The position numbers and the translations under genes are program-made. Shown here piece after piece: positions 6,075-12,982 of a stretch of DNA of 14,493 bases. Numbering within the stretch: the stretch's first letter is position 1; each line of letters opens with the position of its first letter. The notes beneath the pieces are model-generated. The model worked only from the letters and a program-made list of their open reading frames with translations, ran no database searches and had not been told where the DNA came from. The stretch is from Candidatus Aerophobota bacterium. GTDB lineage: Bacteria; Aerophobota; Aerophobia; Aerophobales; B3-G15. The DNA lies in NCBI GenBank assembly GCA_003648845.1, contig QMQA01000004.1:1-14493 (forward strand). Direction: 5' to 3'.

Positions 6075-8135
6075 ATGTCTAACCGGAGATATAGATTAAG
6101 CGTGGACGTAGGAGGAACATTTACAGATGTTGTCTTATTTGACGAAAAAACTAAAGAGGTTTACATCACTAAAGTTTCTTCTACCCCTAAAGATCAGTCC
6201 GAAGGGGTTATAAAGGGAATTAAAAAGATAATCAAACAGGCAGGAGTATCCTCATATAAAGATATTTCTTATTTTATTCATGGTACCACTGTGGCTACTA
6301 ATGCCTTACTTGAAAGAAGAGGAGCAAAAACAGCACTGATTACGACTGAAGGTTTCAGAGATGTTTTTGAAATAGGGAGACAAAGGCGGCCGGATTTATA
6401 TAGTTTTTGGGCAAAAAGACCAAAACCTCCTATACCAAGATATTTAATATTTGAGGTACCTGAACGTGTTTTATACAACGGTGAGGTTGTAAAAAAACTT
6501 GATGAAAATAAAGCAAAGCAGATAATAAAAGAAGTAAAAAGATACGATGTTAAGTCAATTGCTGTTTGTTTCTTGCATTCCTATAAGAATTCTGTGAATG
6601 AAAGAAGGATGAAGGAGATTATTTTAGAAGAAATGCCTGAAGCCTATGTATCTATTTCCTGTGAGATATTACCCGAAATTAGAGAATATGAGAGAACTTG
6701 TACCACTGCAGTAAATGCTTATTTGATGCCGAAAGTACAGGTCTATATTAATAATTTAGTGAAGAGAAAAGAAAATCTTGGCATTACGGCAAAGTTACAT
6801 GTAATGCAATCCAATGGTGGGGTAATGAATGCAGATGTCGCAGCTAAAAGAAGTGTCCATACAGTATTCTCTGGTCCTGCCGGGGGAGTACTTGCAGGTG
6901 TCTATATGTCTAAATTGGTAGGAGAAGACAATGTAATCACTTTGGATATGGGTGGAACAAGCACTGATTTAGCTTTAATAGAAAGAAGCCAGATAAGACT
7001 TACAACCGAGGGAGAGATAGGGGGGTTCCCTATAAAAGTGCCAATGATAGAAATGCACACAATTGGCGCTGGAGGTGGTAGCATAGCTTGGGTTGATGCT
7101 GGTGGAGCACTCCGGGTGGGTCCGCAAAGCGCAGGAGCAGATCCAGGACCGGCTTGTTATGGTTTAGGAGGAGAAAACCCTACTGTTACGGATGCAAATC
7201 TTGTATTGAGACGTCTTAGTGAAGAGAATTTCTTAGGAGGGGAAAAATTATTATCTTATGAGAAAGCCAAATTGGCAATTGAAAAAAAACTCTCTTCTAA
7301 ACTAAACCTACCACTCATAGAGTGTGCAAGTGGTATAATAAATGTTGTAAATTCGAATATGAGCGGAGGTGTAAGTGTAATTTCAACACAGAAAGGATAT
7401 GATCTCCGGGAATTTTCCTTAATAGCTTTTGGAGGAGCAGCTCCTTTGCACGCAGCACAGTTAGCTGATGGGTTAAAAATGAAAAAAGTTATAATACCGC
7501 TTTCTCCAGGGAATTTCAGTGCGATTGGGGGGCAACTGGCTGAAATAAGGTATGATTATGTTCGTACAAATGTTAAGTCGGTGAATGATATTACTGCTAG
7601 TGAATATAACGAAATATGGAAAGAAATGAGAAAAGAGGCTATTAGCCATTTAGCTGAAGAGGGATTTGCTGAAAATGAAATAATATTTGCGGGTACTGCG
7701 GATATGAGGTATGCAGGCCAAGCCTGGGAATTGATTGTTCCTGTTCCAATTGAGTCACCTTCCGAGAGGAATTTCCAAAAAATTGCTCGAGATTTTCAGG
7801 AGATTCACAAAAGAACTTACGGATATATCCTAAAAGATGAAGATATCATATTTGTGAACTTCAGACTCTCAGCTGTAGGACCCATACCAAAATTAGAGTT
7901 CAAAGAAGAACCTTTAAGGGATAACGCATCTCGAAAAGCTTTGAAAGGTAATAGAGATGTATTTATTGATGGAAATTTCGTAAAATGCTCCATTTATGAC
8001 AGGGAGAAATTAGTTCCGGGTAGTTTAGTTATAGGTCCTGCGATCATAGAGGAATATGCATCGACTACACTAATTCCATCTAAAAAAATGGCAAAAATTG
8101 ATAAATTTAGGAATATAATAATTGAGGAGGTGTAA
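6075..8135 (+). CDS. hyuA: Hydantoinase/oxoprolinase-type ATPase subunit (HyuA family)
   Basis: Subunit A of the two-subunit hydantoinase/5-oxoprolinase/acetone-carboxylase superfamily, which uses ATP hydrolysis to activate an amide or ketone. Its 686 residues are the usual length. The actin-like ATPase core is clear: phosphate-1 loop D11-V-G-G-T-F-T-D18, HGTTVATNALLERRGAKTAL (about 69-88) typical of hydantoinase A, phosphate-2 loop D291-M-G-G-T-S-T-D298, GAGGGSIAWVDAGGALRVGP with the AGADPGPACYG block, and F452-GGAAPLHA. The start has an AAGGAGG site 7 bases upstream. It is co-transcribed with hyuB 4 bases downstream. Likely substrates are 5-oxoproline or N-methylhydantoin-like rings; the sequence does not choose between them. 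No acetone carboxylase gamma-type small subunit is seen nearby, which argues against a ketone carboxylase. Confidence 0.9.
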   Translation: MSNRRYRLSVDVGGTFTDVVLFDEKTKEVYITKVSSTPKDQSEGVIKGIKKIIKQAGVSSYKDISYFIHGTTVATNALLERRGAKTALITTEGFRDVFEIGRQRRPDLYSFWAKRPKPPIPRYLIFEVPERVLYNGEVVKKLDENKAKQIIKEVKRYDVKSIAVCFLHSYKNSVNERRMKEIILEEMPEAYVSISCEILPEIREYERTCTTAVNAYLMPKVQVYINNLVKRKENLGITAKLHVMQSNGGVMNADVAAKRSVHTVFSGPAGGVLAGVYMSKLVGEDNVITLDMGGTSTDLALIERSQIRLTTEGEIGGFPIKVPMIEMHTIGAGGGSIAWVDAGGALRVGPQSAGADPGPACYGLGGENPTVTDANLVLRRLSEENFLGGEKLLSYEKAKLAIEKKLSSKLNLPLIECASGIINVVNSNMSGGVSVISTQKGYDLREFSLIAFGGAAPLHAAQLADGLKMKKVIIPLSPGNFSAIGGQLAEIRYDYVRTNVKSVNDITASEYNEIWKEMRKEAISHLAEEGFAENEIIFAGTADMRYAGQAWELIVPVPIESPSERNFQKIARDFQEIHKRTYGYILKDEDIIFVNFRLSAVGPIPKLEFKEEPLRDNASRKALKGNRDVFIDGNFVKCSIYDREKLVPGSLVIGPAIIEEYASTTLIPSKKMAKIDKFRNIIIEEV
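8124..8132 (+). promoter_or_regulatory. Ribosome binding site that decides the hyuB start
   Basis: GAGGAGGTG inside the last codons of hyuA lies 7 bases before the ATG at 8140. An in-frame TTG at 8122 overlaps this site and is not credible as the start. Confidence 0.75.
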
Positions 8136-8139
8136 TCTT

Positions 8140-9885
8140 ATGGAAAGAGTTGACCCTGTGACCTTGGCAGTGTTAGTAAATAACTTACAGTGGATAGCTG
8201 ATGAGATGAATATGTACTTGGTAAAATCAGCATTTTCGACTAACATCAAAATAAGAAGAGATTGTTCTTGTGCGCTTTATACAAAAAATGGAGATATGTT
8301 AGCTCAAGGAGAATTTGTTCCAGTTCAGTTAGGGGTAATGTCACAAACTTTAAAGGAGATTCTCAAAGAATATCCAATTGGGACATTAAGGGAAGGAGAG
8401 GCAATAATTCATAATGATCCGTTCAGGATGGGGTCTCATCTTTGGGAGATTATGATATTTGAACCGATATTCTACGAAGGTGATCTGATAGCATTCGCAG
8501 GAAGTCTTGCACATCATGTTGATATAGGGGGTTCTCCTACGATGTGGAATGCCTCAACAATATTTGAAGAAGGGTTACGAATTCCCCCAATAAGAATTAT
8601 GAAAGAAGGGGAAATCCAAGAGGATATCCTTAAGATGATTACTACAAATGTGAGAACGCCTTATGAAGTGAGAGGTGATATTGCAGCACAAACAGCTGCA
8701 AATTATAGAGGTAAACAAAGGATAATAGAATTAGCTAAGAAATATGGTATAAATACATTACTAAAATACTTTGAGGCAATATTGGACTACTCAGAAAGGG
8801 GTATGAGAAAGGCTATAGAGAGTATTCCAGATGGGGAAGCTACTTTTGAAGACTATGTGGAACATGATGGCATTGAGGAGACATTAATTAAAATAAAAGT
8901 AAAGGTCATTGTAAAGGGAACAGACATATATATAGATTTTAGGGGCTCGGGAAAACCAGGAAAAGGAGGAGTTAATTCACCGTGGTCATTGACACACTCG
9001 GCTGCTTATTGTGCTATCAAATCAGTAATTGCTCCTAAAGTGCCTACAAATCAAGGTGCTTATAGAGCAATACATCTATTAAAGCCCGAGGAAGACACTA
9101 TAGTAAATGCAAAGTTTCCCTCCGCTGTAGGTCACTGTACTTGTAGTCCTGCTCAAAGGATTGTAGATGTAATAATCGGTGCATTATCTAAAATAGTACC
9201 AGAAAAGGTTTGTGCATGTGACGGACATTGGCCAATAGCTACCTTTATTGGTATTGACCCGAGAACAGGACGGTATTCTTCTTATGTTGAAACATACGCA
9301 TGCGGCCGTGGCGCAAAGCATAATGATGATGGGGCCGACGCACATCAGACACATATGACAAACACTGCAAATGCTCCTATTGAAATCATAGAGCTTGAGC
9401 ATCCTCTTAGAGTAGATAAATATGCACTTATTCCAGATTCAGGGGGTGCCGGAAAATATAGAGGTGGATTAGGGATAACACGAGAATTAACTTGTCTCGT
9501 CCCAATGACTGTTGGGGCAATGCCAATGAGACCAAGTATAAAGCCATACGGCCTCTTTGGAGGAGAAGGAGGAGCTACGGATTTAAATGAAGTAATATTC
9601 TCGGATGGTAGCAAAGCGGTAGCGATCTCTCAAAATGTAGAAGCAGGAGACAGGGTAGTTATTCGAACATCTGGAGGAGGAGGCTGGGGAGATCCTCTGG
9701 AAAGAGATATTGAGAAAGTTGAATGGGATGTTTTAAATGGATACATTTCGTTAGAGTCGGCAAGAAAAAAATACGGGTGCGTTATAGACCCAAAAACATA
9801 TAAAGTAGATCGAGAAAGGACAAAAGAGTTTCGAGAAAAACTAAAAAGGTCGAAGACCAGGAGACTTAAGTCCCAAAGCTCTTGA
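8140..9885 (+). CDS. hyuB: Hydantoinase/oxoprolinase-type catalytic subunit (HyuB family)
   Basis: Subunit B partner of HyuA, 581 residues, within the family range. It opens with the typical DPVTLAVL segment. NDPFRMGSHLWE (about 92-103) and AHHVDIGG (124-131) form the probable metal site: by spacing, H100, E103 and H125 correspond to the H-x2-D ... H ligands reported for acetone carboxylase alpha. Most relatives read HLPD or similar, whereas here it is H-L-W-E. GKGGVNSPWSLTHSA and a closing S511-GGGGWGDPLERD motif are also family marks. A short basic tail (KLKRSKTRRLKS) follows. It is the second gene of the hyuAB pair, 4 bases from hyuA. Family membership is secure; the substrate is not. Confidence 0.9.
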   Translation: MERVDPVTLAVLVNNLQWIADEMNMYLVKSAFSTNIKIRRDCSCALYTKNGDMLAQGEFVPVQLGVMSQTLKEILKEYPIGTLREGEAIIHNDPFRMGSHLWEIMIFEPIFYEGDLIAFAGSLAHHVDIGGSPTMWNASTIFEEGLRIPPIRIMKEGEIQEDILKMITTNVRTPYEVRGDIAAQTAANYRGKQRIIELAKKYGINTLLKYFEAILDYSERGMRKAIESIPDGEATFEDYVEHDGIEETLIKIKVKVIVKGTDIYIDFRGSGKPGKGGVNSPWSLTHSAAYCAIKSVIAPKVPTNQGAYRAIHLLKPEEDTIVNAKFPSAVGHCTCSPAQRIVDVIIGALSKIVPEKVCACDGHWPIATFIGIDPRTGRYSSYVETYACGRGAKHNDDGADAHQTHMTNTANAPIEIIELEHPLRVDKYALIPDSGGAGKYRGGLGITRELTCLVPMTVGAMPMRPSIKPYGLFGGEGGATDLNEVIFSDGSKAVAISQNVEAGDRVVIRTSGGGGWGDPLERDIEKVEWDVLNGYISLESARKKYGCVIDPKTYKVDRERTKEFREKLKRSKTRRLKSQSS

Positions 9886-10073
9886 GTTACTCATTTATAG
9901 ATTCTTGATATTTTTCATGGATTCTAGCCTATTATGCGTACCAAAGGAGAAAATGGAAGTTGAAAGAAGTTTATTGAGGGTAAAAAAATATCTCTGATCA
10001 GTGAAGTAATGAGCAGGGATGGGTGAGAAATTTCTAATAGAACTAATTTGATAGAACTAATTTGATTTAGGGC
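9886..10073. other. Short intergenic region between hyuB and the minus-strand transposon
   Basis: No gene of convincing quality. A 14-codon frame with a purine-rich site before it (ATG at 9954) is too short to call. The right part holds the tandem and inverted repeats listed separately. No clear terminator for hyuAB is visible. Confidence 0.3.
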
Positions 10074-10092
10074 TTCACAAAATTAGAAATTT
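10028..10092. repeat. Inverted repeat enclosing a 14-bp tandem duplication at the transposon's left edge
   Basis: AAATTTCTAAT (10028-10038) is exactly complementary to ATTAGAAATTT (10082-10092). Inside the loop, ATAGAACTAATTTG occurs twice in perfect tandem (10037-10050 and 10051-10064). The right arm overlaps the last codon of the minus-strand transposase frame, so the structure straddles the end of the element. Confidence 0.7.
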
Positions 10093-11378
10093 TAAAGGAA
10101 ACTTTTGACGAATCGAATTTTATCTTGCTCTTTCACAACTGTGGCAAAGTAAGCAACGGCAAGGACAGTAATGTGAGCAAGAGTACAGTTGTTAGCTGTG
10201 GAGGTTAGTCCCTTTACGGATGGTTCCTGCATTAGCACAGATAGAAGACGAGAGAATAACCTCTCCGAGCTTGTACGCAGGTTGTAAATTCTCTTAAATT
10301 CCTCTGACCCATAATCGATTCTGTATCTGATTGTATCATCTACGTCTATTCTAATGTACCTGTAGCAGCCGGTACCTTCTGTAAATTTAGGGTTGGAACC
10401 AAGGACAATAAGGTTGCTTTTTAGCGAACTTCTTCGATGCACGGATAGGACAGATGAACTTATGACGCCACCTGTTTTGCTTTTTATCGTAGAATTTTCC
10501 TCTGGATGCCATCTCAAAACCTGCAAGGCAAATGGGAACACCCTTAGATGAGAGTTTGGTAGTAGAGGGAACACCACCGCGTGGATGTTTGGCAATTACA
10601 GGCTTTGCCTCCATGGTATTCAAGAATAGGAGATGAGTCAAATTCAGGGTCTCCAGTGACTGCCTCAGGGGAAAGGTTTAAGGTTTCTTTCACGTATTGT
10701 AGGTTCTGGACCGCCAAAGTGCTCCCATGTACATTAGCAGGTTTGGTAACTTCTACGAGAGGAAGTTCTTTTTCTGCATCGTTAATGATATGGTTTCTGC
10801 AGCCCCAAAAATACTGGATCTTCTTTTCTCTGCCGGTAAAGGTAACATATGCTCCTAATCGTGCATCTGGTCTCCTTTAGGAATAAGTTTCTTGTTGAAC
10901 CTGTTTTTCACGTTGGTTTTTAAGTTGTTCTCTTTCACATTTGCTTTAATGGGACAGTTATCTAAGGAGAGGTATTTTCCTTTAATTTGGCCCAAGGATA
11001 CAAGGCGTCTAACGAGATCCTCTCTTATTCCTTGCAGGAAACCGTTATCCTCACCTCGTAGAAAATGGGAGAATCTTTCTACCGGTGGAACTAAGCCGGG
11101 ATCAAATCCTAAAATGTGGGCCAAGGAAGGTCGCTCAAGAAGCTCTACCACAAGATCAGTTAACGTGGGAAGTCCTCGCAGATTCCTGAAGATCAAGGCT
11201 CGGATAATGCTCATCTTATCTGTAGGGCGTCTACCTTTTGATATTGGTTTTTGTGGAGTTCTAAGATTTAAAGTGTCAAAAAACAGTTCAAACTTTTTTA
11301 ATCGGTCTTTGGAGAAGACCTCTGGGTGGAACAGAAGTTTTTGTCTCAATTTCATCCTCCCTCTGCCAATTTTGTGAA
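10074..11378 (-). mobile_element. Degenerate DDE insertion sequence with 11-bp terminal inverted repeats
   Basis: A roughly 1.3-kb insertion sequence on the minus strand. TTCACAAAATT at 10074-10084 and its exact reverse complement AATTTTGTGAA at 11368-11378 flank the transposase frame closely on both sides, as expected of terminal inverted repeats. The coding content is a frameshifted transposase. I found no clear target-site duplication next to the repeats. The true ends may lie a few bases further out. Confidence 0.65.
10092..11355 (-). pseudogene. DDE transposase pseudogene (DUF772-type N-terminus, IS4/IS5/IS1182-like)
   Basis: Minus-strand transposase readable only through three frame changes. 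11355-10855 gives the N-terminal DUF772-like domain (KMSIIRALIFRNLRGLPTLT) and LSLDNCPIKA with the first catalytic Asp. Near 10866 one base appears lost, since a GDPDARLGAYV text continues in another frame through FWGCRNHIINDAEKELPLVE to VTGDPEFDSSP with the second Asp. Near 10625 the frame returns (EAKPVIAKHPRGG). Near 10392 one base is gained and the C-terminal part reads NPKFTEGTGCYRYIRID, then YNLRTSSERLFSR, where the Y-x2-R-x3-E-R pattern holds the catalytic Glu. All three DDE residues can be found but no single frame joins them, so it is inactive unless these are assembly errors. The exact IS family is not certain. Confidence 0.8.
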
Positions 11379-11439
11379 AGGCGAAAGATTTTCTCTTAAA
11401 AAATGATACTAGAGGAGAGGGAGGAGGTAAAAAATCAAA

Positions 11440-11514
11440 ATGTTGTCAGGAAGATTCAAAAAGGAACTTCTTAAAATTGAGGTTGAAAATTTGGTAGGTT
11501 TTCAGGAAATGTGA
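11440..11514 (+). CDS. Possible 24-codon small ORF in the dehydrogenase leader
   Basis: ATG at 11440 opens a 24-residue basic frame beginning MLSGRFKKELLK and ending at TGA 11512-11514. A strong GAGGAGG stands 12 bases upstream, a little far. It could be a leader peptide, the start of a gene truncated by insertion events, or chance. It has no recognised homologue by eye. Confidence 0.2.
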   Translation: MLSGRFKKELLKIEVENLVGFQEM

Positions 11515-11525
11515 GAGAGAAAATT

Positions 11526-11557
11526 TTTGCCCTCCACCCCATTAAAAAGAGGGCAAA
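11526..11557 (+). promoter_or_regulatory. Hairpin in the leader of the alcohol dehydrogenase gene
   Basis: TTTGCCCTC (11526-11534) pairs exactly with GAGGGCAAA (11549-11557) around a 14-base loop, and further A/T pairing is possible beyond a bulge. Only TTTT follows, so termination would be weak. A perfect palindrome GGTTTTAAAACC lies at 11582-11593. The role is unknown; an attenuator, a terminator of transcription from the left, or an operator are all possible. Confidence 0.4.
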
Positions 11558-11703
11558 TTTTGGTAAAAATTGAAAAAAAATGGTTTTAAAACCCTCACCC
11601 AGTAAGAGTTTTGACGTAGGAAGGCAAAAGGAGAAGTGGGGTACTTGGAAATACTGCAATAAAGTGGGTTTCCGAATTTCGTGAAAGGCACAATTTGATT
11701 AAG

Positions 11704-11710
11704 AAGGAGG
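11704..11710 (+). promoter_or_regulatory. Ribosome binding site that decides the dehydrogenase start
   Basis: AAGGAGG sits 5 bases before the ATG at 11716. The in-frame TTG at 11695 is upstream of this site and has no site of its own. Confidence 0.75.
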
Positions 11711-11715
11711 GATTT

Positions 11716-12879
11716 ATGCAGGAGTTTATGTTTCATCTTCCTACAAAGATTTACTTTGGTTCCCAAGCAATAGAAAGAATAGGGGAGGAGACCAAAAAGT
11801 TAGGGAGAAAAGCTTTAGTAGTTAGCACCATAAGAAATTTCGCCAGAGAAACAGGAATTTTAAAGAAGATAGAAAAAAGAGGAGTGAAGGTAGTTCTTTT
11901 TGAGGAAGTAGAATCTAATCCATCCATAGAAACAGTAGAGAAAGGCGCAGATTTGTCTAAAAGAGAAAGATGTGATGTAATAATAGGAGTGGGAGGAGGA
12001 AGTTCTATAGATACAGCAAAGGGAATAGCTGTGTTATCGACCAATCCAGGTCCTTTAACTCATTATCTTGGGAGAGATAAGGTAAAAAACCCTCCTCTGC
12101 CTATAATAGCTATTCCTACCACTGCGGGAACCGGAAGTGAAGTAGGTCTTTACGCTGCTTTTGTCAATAATGAAAAGGTACCTCCAAGAAAGGAGACGAT
12201 CGGTGATCGTCTTATTTTCCCCAAAGTAGCCCTATTTGATCCTCAGCTTACTTTGTCCTTACCCTTGCCGGCTACTGCTGATTCAGGAGTGGATGCTCTT
12301 TCGCAGGCTATCGAGAGTTATATCTCAAAAAGGTCTTCCAATTTGACTGAGATGTTAGCTTTAAAAGCGGTAGAATTACTTGCTCAATATCTACCTAAGG
12401 TTATGAAAAACCCTAAGAATTTAGAATTTCGTTCATTTTGCTTATATGCTTCTCTTTTACAAGGGATAGCTATTGCTCAGACAGGAACAGTCCTCGTGCA
12501 TGCAATGAGCTTTGGATTGACACCGGAATTTGGCATCTCTCACGGAAAAGCTGTAGGGATTCTTCTCCCTTGGGTATGTAAGTTTAATCTTAGGAGTAAT
12601 TATCCTAAATTTTCTTCCCTGGCCAGAGCCTTGGGAGAGAAAACAGAAGGTTTAAGTGAAAAAGAGAGGGCTAAGAGGTTCGTTGAGAGAATTAGAGAAC
12701 TCCTTTTACAAGTAGGAATGCCTCAAAATTTAAAAGAGAAGAAGATAAAAGAAGAGAAAATAGAGGAACTTGCCAAAGAAGTAATGAAGGATAGACCTAG
12801 AATATTGGCTAATCCTCGCTTACCCACTTTAAGTGATGTTGTAGGAATTTATAAGAAATCTTTGTGGGGAATTAGGTAA
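11716..12879 (+). CDS. Iron-type (group III) alcohol dehydrogenase
   Basis: NAD(P)-dependent metal alcohol dehydrogenase of the iron-type family, 387 residues (usual about 385). The N-terminal nucleotide-binding domain shows G93-G-G-S-S-I-D-T-A-K102, and PTTAGTGSEV follows near 135. In the helical C-terminal domain three of four usual metal ligands are present: D193, H262 and H276 (spacings match E. coli FucO D196, H263, H277). The fourth, normally His four residues after the Asp (DALTH), is Q197 (DALSQ). The His between H262 and H276 in FucO (H267) is Phe here. It probably reduces an aldehyde; given the GABA aminotransferase, succinate semialdehyde to 4-hydroxybutyrate is a reasonable guess but not shown by sequence. 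It stands alone between repeat-rich DNA and a weak terminator. Confidence 0.9.
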   Translation: MQEFMFHLPTKIYFGSQAIERIGEETKKLGRKALVVSTIRNFARETGILKKIEKRGVKVVLFEEVESNPSIETVEKGADLSKRERCDVIIGVGGGSSIDTAKGIAVLSTNPGPLTHYLGRDKVKNPPLPIIAIPTTAGTGSEVGLYAAFVNNEKVPPRKETIGDRLIFPKVALFDPQLTLSLPLPATADSGVDALSQAIESYISKRSSNLTEMLALKAVELLAQYLPKVMKNPKNLEFRSFCLYASLLQGIAIAQTGTVLVHAMSFGLTPEFGISHGKAVGILLPWVCKFNLRSNYPKFSSLARALGEKTEGLSEKERAKRFVERIRELLLQVGMPQNLKEKKIKEEKIEELAKEVMKDRPRILANPRLPTLSDVVGIYKKSLWGIR

Positions 12880-12888
12880 AAACTTTAT

Positions 12889-12917
12889 AAGAGTGAAAGC
12901 CTTCTTCTCGCTCTTTT
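12889..12917 (+). terminator. Possible weak terminator after the alcohol dehydrogenase gene
   Basis: AAGAGTGA (12889-12896) pairs with TCGCTCTT (12908-12915), with one G-U pair and an 11-base loop, followed by only two further T. It starts 9 bases after the stop codon. The short T-tract makes it a weak candidate. Confidence 0.4.
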
Positions 12918-12933
12918 GAACAAATTGGTAACC

Positions 12934-12962
12934 TTGTCTCACAAAAGCATAGTGAATATTAT
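12934..12962 (+). promoter_or_regulatory. Candidate sigma-70-type promoter for the class I aminotransferase gene
   Basis: TTGTCT (12934-12939) and TATTAT (12957-12962) are separated by 17 bases, matching the consensus at 4 and 5 of 6 positions. Transcription would begin near 12969, just before an AGGAG site, giving a very short leader to the ATG at 12983. It follows the weak terminator, consistent with a separate transcript. Confidence 0.35.
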
Positions 12963-12982
12963 ACAAGGAGTAGGAGTATAAG

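Larger units (their letters stand above)
11368..11689. repeat. Pair of 15-bp direct repeats sharing the transposon end motif
   Basis: AATTTTGTGAAAGGC (11368-11382) recurs as AATTTCGTGAAAGGC (11675-11689), 14 of 15 identical and in the same orientation. The first copy contains the transposon's right inverted repeat; the second lies 26 bases before the alcohol dehydrogenase start. The shared part extends beyond the 11-bp inverted repeat (into GGC), so it is longer than the match to the left end. Confidence 0.6.

Noticed and set aside
8122..8139. TTG at 8122 as hyuB start
   Set aside because: It overlaps the hyuB ribosome binding site; the ATG at 8140 fits it.
9345..9614. Minus-strand open frame inside hyuB
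   Set aside because: Antisense shadow; the plus strand carries conserved HyuB text here.
10092..11355. Programmed ribosomal frameshifting in the minus-strand transposase
   Set aside because: Three separate shifts are needed, at sites without slippery heptamers, which fits decay better than one programmed event.
10892..11377. Plus-strand open frame of 161 codons over the minus-strand transposase
   Set aside because: It is the complement of the DUF772-like transposase N-terminus, which has real family motifs.
11695..11715. TTG at 11695 as dehydrogenase start
   Set aside because: It is upstream of the AAGGAGG site that serves the ATG at 11716.
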